Source: Verrucomicrobiota bacterium
GTDB taxonomy: Bacteria > Verrucomicrobiota > Verrucomicrobiia > Verrucomicrobiales > DEV007
Direction: 5' to 3'
DNA length: 39,091 nt
NCBI GenBank assembly: GCA_024277195.1
Contig: JAJRVS010000123.1
Location: 1-39,091 of the forward strand
Shown here piece by piece: positions 17,391-23,759 of the stretch. Position 1 is the first letter of the stretch, and each line of letters opens with the position of its first letter. The notes beneath the pieces were generated by a model. The model was given only the letters and a program-made list of their open reading frames with translations. It ran no database searches and had not been told where the DNA came from. The translations under genes were made by a program, and so were the position numbers.

Positions 17391-20300
17391 TTAAACCTTG
17401 CGTCGGTTAGCAACAATAGCTTCTACTCCGCTATACAGAGCTGGAAGTAACAACAGCGTCAGCAGGGTCGAGGACACCGTGCCGCCGATCACCACCACAG
17501 CAAGCGGCTTCTGAATCTCCGAACCCGGGCCTGTAGCAATAAGCAAAGGCACCAGACCCAGTACCGTCAAAATGGCAGTCATCAATACAGGTCTCAGGCG
17601 GTTGCCGGCTCCCCGCTGCGTGGCCGTATCAATATCCAGGCCGTCTATTTCACGCAACTGATTGAAATGGTTGACCATCACCACGCCATTCATAATGGCG
17701 AGACCAATCAGGGCAACAAAACCAATCGAAGCTGGAACCGACAAATAGAAGCCTGAGAAATACAGGGTCAAAATTCCTCCCACCAAGGCAAAGGGGATGT
17801 TGAGCAGAATCAGGAGCGCTTGTCTTATCGTTCCGAACGTTAAAAACAGAATGATGAAAATGACAAATAACGATACCGGCACCACCACTTGCAGGCGAGC
17901 CGAGGCTCTGGCCTGATTTTCAAACTGACCGCCGTACTCAATAAAATAACCGGCAGGCAGATCGACTTTTTCCTCTATCAGCTCACGCAACTCAGTGACA
18001 AATCCCACCACATCGCGGTTCTGGACGTTGGCCTGCAGAACGACCACCCGATTGCCATCCTCTCGATCAATCTGATTGGGCCCATCCACTTCCGTGATTT
18101 GGGTCACATCACTGAGATAAACCGGATGCCCATCGGCGGCAGCCAAACGAAGGTTGCCAATTGCTTTGGCTGAACTGCGTTGCAGAGAAGGGTAACGCAC
18201 CAATACAGGGATGCGTTTATTACCCTCGATCACCTCGGTGACTACTCGTCCGCCGACCGCTTGACTGACCAGATTATTTACCTGCTGAACCGTGATTCCC
18301 AATCGAGCCGCTTCGGCGTGGCGCATGCCAATGCTTAAATAAAGCTGGCCTTCCAGCGGGGTTCGCTGTACATCGATCGCGCCAGTAACCGCATTGACCA
18401 AAACCTCGATTTCCTTCGCTTTTTGATCAAGGGTTCCCAAATCGTCACCCGATAATTTGATCGCCACCGCCGAGGTGACTCCCGATATCATTTCCGAGAC
18501 CCGCATATCAATCGGTTGAGTGAAGCCGTAAAGAATACCTGGGAAAGTATCGAGTACCTTGCGGATTTTATTTTGCAAACCTTCAACGCTGCCACTCTCC
18601 CATTCATGTCGCGGTTTGGTCACCAAAAACACATCGCTTTCATTCAGGCCCATAGGATCAAGCCGCAGTTCATCGGATCCGAGCCGGGATACGATGCCGG
18701 TGATCTCAGGCAATTCGAGTAACTTTTGTTCTATTTGGTTATCAATTTCAATCGAACGCTGCAATGAAATGGTTGGCAGTTTTTCAAATTGAACCAACAT
18801 GGTTCCTTCATCGAGAAAAGGGAGGAACTCGCTGCCGATCCGGGTGCCCAGCAGAAGGCTCAACAAAACGATCACCGTTCCACTGATAATTGCGGTTTTT
18901 CTTTTACGCATCACCAGTTTCAACAAAGGAGTGTAAGTGGCTTGCAAAAGGCGTACCACGATGTTGTCTTTGGCATTGGACGGCTTCATTAACAACGAAG
19001 CAAATACTGGAATGACCGTTAAGCTTAATAACAGGGAGACCAGTAAGGAAATACCAATCGTTTGCGCTAAGGGGCGGAATAGTTTCCCTTCGATACCGGT
19101 CAAAGCCAGGATAGGAAACAAAGACACGGCGATAATCAATACGCCGGCAAAAATTGGCGGTGCTACTTCTTTAGCTGCGTGCAGCACAATTTTTGCTTTG
19201 CCATGTTTATGATCGTGATGAAGCTGACTATGAATATTTTCGATCATGACCACTGCAGAGTCGACCAGGATACCTACCGCGATTGCGATGCCTCCGAGAG
19301 ACATCAAATTTGCAGTTAATCCGGAAAAAAGCATCACCACAAAAGTGCCAAGCACAGTGAGCGGTAGAATAATGCCGACACAAATCGCCGAGCGTAGATT
19401 TCCTAAAAACAATATCAGAACGATCAATACCAGGACCACTGCCTGGATTAAAGCATTGCGCACCGTTGCCACGGAAGCGGTGATGAGCTCGGAACGATCA
19501 TAAAAAGGCACAATACGAACCCCCTCCGGCAAAGCCGTTTTGATATCCTCCAAGGCGGCTTTGACCGCTTCGACTGTTTTGCGCCCGTTGGCTCCGCGAC
19601 GATTGAGCACCAATCCTTCGACGGCTTCGCCTTTACCATGCGCAGTGACCGCTCCATAACGGGTGAGCGCACCGAGTTTCACATCTGCCACATCAGAAAT
19701 GCGGATGGGACGCTGATCGCGAACCGTGACCGATGTCGCTGCGATATCCTCGATAGTGCGCAGTTGGCCAATCGTTGTCACCAGCAACACTTCATCATTG
19801 CGCACAAAACGATCTCCTCCTGCATTAGCATTGTTATTCTTTAATGCCGAACTCAGATCATCAATATCCAGACCGTAGGCTTGCAGAGCTTCTGGCCTGG
19901 GAATCACGTGGAAACTGCGGACTTCCCCGCCCAGCGCATTGACATCGGCCACTCCGTTGACAGATAACAAGCGCGGCCGAATGATCCAATCGAGAACAGA
20001 TCTCAATTCCATATTGCTGTAGTCGTCACCTTCGACCAGAAACATGTAGATGTCGGACAAGGGCATCGTGATCGGCGCCAATCCTCCCTCTACTCCTTCG
20101 GGCAAACCGGAAAGCACCTGGGTGATACGCTCCGAAACCTGTTGCCGCGCCCAATACATGTCCGTGCCATCGGCAAAATCGATAGTGATCACAGAAAGTG
20201 CGTATTTGGTAATAGAACGTAAAACCGTTTGTTTGGGAATTCCGCGCACCTCTATTTCCAAAGGGCGCGTGATACGCTGCTCCACTTCAGTCGGGGTCAT

Positions 20301-20465
20301 GCCCGATGCCTTTACGATGACTTGTACCTGGGTATTGGAAATATCCGGGAACGCATCGATCGGTAGTTCCTTCCATGCGTAAACCCCGCCACCAATTAAA
20401 ACGGCGGCAAATACCACAAACAAAAAACGTTGTGCCAATGCAAATTGAATTAGACTTGATAACAT
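17391..20465 (-). CDS. czcA: Heavy-metal efflux RND permease, CzcA/CusA family
   Basis: Inner-membrane proton-driven pump that exports metal cations through a tripartite complex spanning both membranes. The 1024-residue protein has twelve-helix RND architecture: LPIDAFPDISNTQVQV near the N-terminus, the two large periplasmic porter regions, AVGILVDSAVVMIENIHSQL in helix 4 with the proton-relay aspartate, and IGLAIMNGVVMVNHFNQL in the second half. Right after helix 4 lies a histidine-rich loop, HSQLHHDHKHGK (about residues 410-421). Length is standard (1020-1060). Whether it moves Cu/Ag or Co/Zn/Cd cannot be settled from the motifs seen. It is third in the czcCBA operon, 43 nt after czcB, with no Shine-Dalgarno (AACTACT before ATG). 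Confidence 0.93.
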   Translation of the reverse strand: MLSSLIQFALAQRFLFVVFAAVLIGGGVYAWKELPIDAFPDISNTQVQVIVKASGMTPTEVEQRITRPLEIEVRGIPKQTVLRSITKYALSVITIDFADGTDMYWARQQVSERITQVLSGLPEGVEGGLAPITMPLSDIYMFLVEGDDYSNMELRSVLDWIIRPRLLSVNGVADVNALGGEVRSFHVIPRPEALQAYGLDIDDLSSALKNNNANAGGDRFVRNDEVLLVTTIGQLRTIEDIAATSVTVRDQRPIRISDVADVKLGALTRYGAVTAHGKGEAVEGLVLNRRGANGRKTVEAVKAALEDIKTALPEGVRIVPFYDRSELITASVATVRNALIQAVVLVLIVLILFLGNLRSAICVGIILPLTVLGTFVVMLFSGLTANLMSLGGIAIAVGILVDSAVVMIENIHSQLHHDHKHGKAKIVLHAAKEVAPPIFAGVLIIAVSLFPILALTGIEGKLFRPLAQTIGISLLVSLLLSLTVIPVFASLLMKPSNAKDNIVVRLLQATYTPLLKLVMRKRKTAIISGTVIVLLSLLLGTRIGSEFLPFLDEGTMLVQFEKLPTISLQRSIEIDNQIEQKLLELPEITGIVSRLGSDELRLDPMGLNESDVFLVTKPRHEWESGSVEGLQNKIRKVLDTFPGILYGFTQPIDMRVSEMISGVTSAVAIKLSGDDLGTLDQKAKEIEVLVNAVTGAIDVQRTPLEGQLYLSIGMRHAEAARLGITVQQVNNLVSQAVGGRVVTEVIEGNKRIPVLVRYPSLQRSSAKAIGNLRLAAADGHPVYLSDVTQITEVDGPNQIDREDGNRVVVLQANVQNRDVVGFVTELRELIEEKVDLPAGYFIEYGGQFENQARASARLQVVVPVSLFVIFIILFLTFGTIRQALLILLNIPFALVGGILTLYFSGFYLSVPASIGFVALIGLAIMNGVVMVNHFNQLREIDGLDIDTATQRGAGNRLRPVLMTAILTVLGLVPLLIATGPGSEIQKPLAVVVIGGTVSSTLLTLLLLPALYSGVEAIVANRRKV

Positions 20466-20508
20466 AGTAGTTAAATTTTTAAATTAAATGAGTGTTTGGA
20501 CATGCTGC

Positions 20509-21672
20509 TTATTCATCACCTTGCATCATGAACTGGGCTTTCAGTTGCACCACATTTCGGCTAACCACGGTATCGTCCTTTTTGAGTCCAGAAAGAATGC
20601 GAACAAATTCTCCGTCACTGGCACCAGTTTTCACCGTTACCAATTGAAATTTGTCCTTAGCTTTTTGCACAAAAACAGCCTTGGCACCTTCGATATCAAA
20701 TACCGCGTTGAGGGGCACCGCTAGAGCAGACGAGTTATCTGATGAGGAGTCACGCAATTGTACTGATACGGCGGTTCCAGGGCGCCATGTCCCTTTTATA
20801 TTATCTAGCTCCGCGCGAACAAGAATCGTCCTTGTCACATCGTCAGCTATGGGTGCCACGTAAATTACCTTCGCGGTCGCAGAGCGTTGATCAATGGCAG
20901 TGGATAAATCCACGTTGGATCCAACTTTTACCGATCCGGCTTCTCTGATGGGAACTTTGATATCCACCCAAAGGTGGGAAAGATCAGCAATGGTAAAGAG
21001 CATTTGATCCGGCTTCACATCCGAGCCCAGGCGCACTTCTTTTTTAATAATAACACCGTCAGCGGGCGAACTGATTTCGTACTTGGTTAAATCCGCATGG
21101 TCGACCTGGTTAAGCAAACGATGTAATTCCGATTCGGGCAAATGCAGCAATTTTAATATTTGCAAAGAAGCCGTATGATTGATTTGCGCTATCCGGTAAT
21201 CATGCTCCGCTTTCAGCAACAATTCTGACGAGCTGACTTTTTTCTCTACCAGTGATTGCTCTCGGGAATATGATTTTGTCGCATGTTCCATTTCGTGTTC
21301 CGCTTCAAAGTACTTGATCAGAGCCAGGGCATACTCCTGGCTTTCTATCTGTAACAATGAGTCGCCTGCTTTGATCACATCGCCCAAAGCCTGGTAGTCT
21401 TTGGAAACGATACCTGAGATACGTGGCACCACATCGTAAACACGGGTGGCATCCAGTTGGATAGCTCCGCTTACTGGTGTCGCTGCCGAAACCGGACGGT
21501 TGATCACTTTTCCAAACTCAAGATTTAGATTAACCAGGGATTCCCCGTTGATTTGAATGATAGATTCTTTTTTCTCCTTCACTTCTTCTGCGGCTTGAAC
21601 CCTTGCAGTGAATGCAGGTGAAAATATCAATATGTAAATTAGAAAGGAAAATGCTTTGTTTAGATGTTTCAT
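20509..21672 (-). CDS. czcB: RND efflux periplasmic adaptor (membrane fusion protein), CzcB type
   Basis: Periplasmic adaptor that links the CzcA pump to the CzcC outer-membrane channel. The 387-residue form from the ATG at 21672 (MKHLNKAFSFLIYILIFSPAF) gives a proper signal peptide ending near VQA-AEE. Landmarks are RVYDVVPRISGIVSKDYQALGDVIKAGDSLLQI (lipoyl half), a helical hairpin with SREQSLVEKKVSSSELLLKAEHDYRIA, DGVIIKKEVRLGSDVKPDQMLF (second lipoyl half), and beta-barrel/MPD sequence DIKVPIREAGSVKVG. An ATG at 21720 overlapping the czcC stop (TGATG) would add 16 residues with no typical signal. No His-rich metal-binding tail is present. Function is inferred from family and operon. Confidence 0.9.
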   Translation of the reverse strand: MKHLNKAFSFLIYILIFSPAFTARVQAAEEVKEKKESIIQINGESLVNLNLEFGKVINRPVSAATPVSGAIQLDATRVYDVVPRISGIVSKDYQALGDVIKAGDSLLQIESQEYALALIKYFEAEHEMEHATKSYSREQSLVEKKVSSSELLLKAEHDYRIAQINHTASLQILKLLHLPESELHRLLNQVDHADLTKYEISSPADGVIIKKEVRLGSDVKPDQMLFTIADLSHLWVDIKVPIREAGSVKVGSNVDLSTAIDQRSATAKVIYVAPIADDVTRTILVRAELDNIKGTWRPGTAVSVQLRDSSSDNSSALAVPLNAVFDIEGAKAVFVQKAKDKFQLVTVKTGASDGEFVRILSGLKKDDTVVSRNVVQLKAQFMMQGDE

Positions 21673-21719
21673 AATATAAAAGTAAAAGTTTGTGTTTTTG
21701 TTGTTCGAAGGTTGCGTCA

Positions 21720-22997
21720 TCACAGAGCCTTTCCAGTGAGCGCTTCAATAGTGATGCGCGCTTGATGAAATTGTGCAAAGGCCTCGGTTTGCCGTTCGAT
21801 GATGGCGGTGAGATTGCGTTGCGCCACCAGCAATTGAAGATAGGTGGTGCGACCTAAACGGTGGGATTCTTCGGTAGCCTTAAAACTATCCCGTGCTTTG
21901 GGCATCAACTCGGTCACAATCAAGCGACTTGCCATGTGGGAAACTGCGAGCTCGGAATAAGCCTGGGATAACCGCACCTGCAAACCTGCGAAGGCATTGG
22001 CGCGCTGTTGAGTGCCTCGATCGATCGACGCTTTCGCTTCAGCAATGCCTCCTTGATTGCGATTAAATAGTGGCAAGGGCAAGGACGCGCCCAGCACCAG
22101 TGCGCTTTCGTCTATCGAAGAATCCCGGCGGTAACCCAGTCCCAGACGTAAATTGGGAATTCTTTGTGATTTCTGGAATCCCAGACTTTTATGCGCAAGC
22201 TGCAAAGACGCTTCTGCCAACTCAAGGTCAGGATGATTTTGCAAACTGTCTTGGTACTTCACCAGCGATCGTAATTGAGCTGGTGGCGCGCTCAAAAACC
22301 CCACCGCCTTATTGAAATCCACTTCACTTTTGTTCCACAGTGCTGCCAATTGAATTCGTGCGATATTGGTTCTCTGAGCCGCAGTTTGATAAGACAGTCG
22401 GGCGTTCATCACGCTAAGCTCGGCCTGATTCAAATTGATGGAAGAACCCCGACCGCCCTCTACTTTTGCTTTAACCGCCTTGGCACTCTCTTCGGAAATA
22501 CTAAGAATGTTCTTCCGATTCTGTTCCATTTGTTGGGCTTTCAACACCCCCACGAAGCGGCGGCCGACCTCTTCTAAAACCAATCTTTTACGTACTTCAT
22601 AGGTCAGCGCCAGAGCTTTTCTCTCAGCTGTTTTTTCCGCCATGCCTGCACGCCTCTTTCCCCCTAAACGAAACAACTGACTGAGTCCGACGTTATAAGT
22701 CGCGCTATCAGTTCCACTATAGGCACCGCTGCCACCAAAATCCTCCAACTCGGTTTCCAATTGCGGATTCAGTAATAGAGATGCGGTTAATACCCGGGCT
22801 TCAGCCATGCGCATTTCCTGATCAAATAAATTGAGTGAAGGGTTACTGACCAAGGCACGAGCGAGAGCCTGATTGATGTTTAGGTTTTGATTAATATTAT
22901 CTGCTGCCTGTAGCGGAAGCATGGTGAGCAAATATAAAGCCAGCCATGTTAGCCAAGGCTTGCATTTACTGCGAAAATTTAAGTTTTGAGTTTTCAT
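21720..22997 (-). CDS. czcC: TolC-family outer-membrane channel, CzcC type
   Basis: Outer-membrane efflux channel of the metal-export complex. The 425-residue protein has a signal peptide (about 1-32, LALYLLTMLPLQAADN), then two OEP repeats: LNINQALARALVSNPSLNLFDQEMRMAEARV with long heptad-like helices in the first half, and a matching half with LPLPLFNRNQGGIAEAKASIDRG, where the PLPLFNRNQG strand motif is characteristic of CzcC proteins. Length fits the family (400-450). It is first of the three efflux genes, and its stop overlaps a possible czcB ATG by one base. The 179-nt region upstream contains a palindrome CAGGAAGATTTCCTG and other dyads that probably control the operon. Confidence 0.92.
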   Translation of the reverse strand: MKTQNLNFRSKCKPWLTWLALYLLTMLPLQAADNINQNLNINQALARALVSNPSLNLFDQEMRMAEARVLTASLLLNPQLETELEDFGGSGAYSGTDSATYNVGLSQLFRLGGKRRAGMAEKTAERKALALTYEVRKRLVLEEVGRRFVGVLKAQQMEQNRKNILSISEESAKAVKAKVEGGRGSSINLNQAELSVMNARLSYQTAAQRTNIARIQLAALWNKSEVDFNKAVGFLSAPPAQLRSLVKYQDSLQNHPDLELAEASLQLAHKSLGFQKSQRIPNLRLGLGYRRDSSIDESALVLGASLPLPLFNRNQGGIAEAKASIDRGTQQRANAFAGLQVRLSQAYSELAVSHMASRLIVTELMPKARDSFKATEESHRLGRTTYLQLLVAQRNLTAIIERQTEAFAQFHQARITIEALTGKAL

Positions 22998-23091
22998 GTT
23001 TATTTGTGTAAATTTTTGAAAAATTGTTTGGATGCTTCCTATGTCGAATTTTGACTGACAGGAAATGGACGCATGATACGCCTAGAAAGTA

Positions 23092-23106
23092 CAGGAAGAT
23101 TTCCTG
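23092..23106. promoter_or_regulatory. Candidate operator palindrome upstream of czcCBA
   Basis: CAGGAA GAT TTCCTG is a 15-bp palindrome with 6-bp arms, centred about 100 nt before the czcC ATG. The same arrangement, CAGGA-N5-TCCTG, occurs at 23718-23732 before the small gene upstream. A further half-site CAGGAA lies at 23059-23064. Two matching palindromes at two promoters of one locus suggest a shared metal-responsive regulator; no regulator gene is in the window. Confidence 0.5.
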
Positions 23107-23150
23107 CGGGAGGGTTCATCGGATCCGAACGGGATCTACGAATACATACG

Positions 23151-23175
23151 CTGGTCCGATGAAAGATCGGATCAG
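23151..23175. repeat. Imperfect 10-bp inverted repeat after the small secreted-protein gene
   Basis: CTGGTCCGAT (23151-23160) and ATCGGATCAG (23166-23175) form a hairpin with loop GAAAG; nine pairs are Watson-Crick, and the tenth is G-U in plus-strand RNA or A-C in minus-strand RNA. It lies one base past the stop codon of the leftward small gene but has no T-run, so it may be a 3' end structure, a weak terminator or an operator. The core ATCGGATC recurs at 23118-23125. Confidence 0.45.
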
Positions 23176-23176
23176 A

Positions 23177-23605
23177 TCAAACAAGCATGATGCCATACAA
23201 AGTCTGCGAAGGCCGCTTGAGCGAATACGGCCTTTGACAGTCAGGCGGAGCCCGGCTGGAAATTAGACTGGGGGGATTGGAAAATCGAGTAGGCAAAATA
23301 TCCAGCCCAGCCCAAGGGCAGGGAGAAGTTGCCTTAAAAATGTCAATCTGGTAGAGCACATTCGAAACCACACTCTGCTCTGCTGTTTTTAAGCTGGTAT
23401 CATCACAATTGCAATCCACCGGGCTCGGACAGGCAGTCGGTGCGGTTAGAGTCGCCACGGGAACACTGTGATTTGCAGCGGCCGAACCATCCGGCGGAGC
23501 GTGCAATACATTGATGCCAAATGGAGTGAGTATTTGGCACAAACAACCCGGCAATATCAGATATACTCCGATATAAGCGCTGAATATGGATTTTAATATG
23601 GCCAT
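23177..23605 (-). CDS. Small secreted or membrane-anchored Cys-containing protein linked to metal efflux
   Basis: A 142-residue protein that I do not recognise. From the ATG at 23605 (MAILKSIFSAYIGVYLILPGCLCQ) it has a hydrophobic N-terminal segment of about 15 residues that may be a signal peptide; LPGC resembles a lipobox but with Pro at -2. The mature part has a Cys cluster CPSPVDCNCDD (about residues 65-75) and scattered His and Cys, which could bind metal. It precedes czcCBA on the same strand with 179 nt between, and shares the CAGGA-N5-TCCTG palindrome with it. A good promoter (TTGACA, 16 nt, TATTCT) stands just upstream and supports this start. Small secreted proteins of unknown role commonly precede metal-efflux operons, so a metal-related role is a guess. 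Confidence 0.6.
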   Translation of the reverse strand: MAILKSIFSAYIGVYLILPGCLCQILTPFGINVLHAPPDGSAAANHSVPVATLTAPTACPSPVDCNCDDTSLKTAEQSVVSNVLYQIDIFKATSPCPWAGLDILPTRFSNPPSLISSRAPPDCQRPYSLKRPSQTLYGIMLV

Positions 23606-23636
23606 GGGGTAGCCGCATATTCGTATGCGATGATAT

Positions 23637-23664
23637 AGAATAGGCCAATCCATCAGCTTGTCAA
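23637..23664 (-). promoter_or_regulatory. Candidate sigma70 promoter of the small secreted-protein gene
   Basis: On the minus strand TTGACA (complement of 23659-23664) and TATTCT (complement of 23637-23642) are 16 nt apart. The -35 is perfect and the -10 matches 4/6. The start point would be near 23630, leaving about 25 nt of leader before the ATG at 23605. Confidence 0.5.
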
Positions 23665-23717
23665 ATCAGGCTAAGTTCAGGTGCCTATTTCTTGTTATAA
23701 ATGAAACAGGTTTGAGT

Positions 23718-23732
23718 CAGGATTTTATCCTG
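23718..23732. promoter_or_regulatory. Second candidate operator palindrome of the efflux locus
   Basis: CAGGAT TTT ATCCTG matches the layout of the palindrome at 23092-23106 (CAGGA-N5-TCCTG) and lies 53 nt upstream of the -35 box of the small secreted-protein gene. Its distance would suit an activator. On the plus strand it is followed by CTTTTTAT, so it could look like a terminator, but no plus-strand gene precedes it. Confidence 0.45.
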
Positions 23733-23759
23733 CTTTTTATAACTTAAGGCGCGCTCTGC

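Noticed and set aside
23024-23266. Plus-strand frame of 80 codons in the czcC upstream gap
   Set aside because: No recognisable protein; it crosses the dyads and the end of the small minus-strand gene and is better explained as chance.
23718-23740. Plus-strand intrinsic terminator (CAGGATTTTATCCTG then CTTTTTAT)
   Set aside because: No plus-strand gene ends before it; the matching palindrome before czcC favours an operator.
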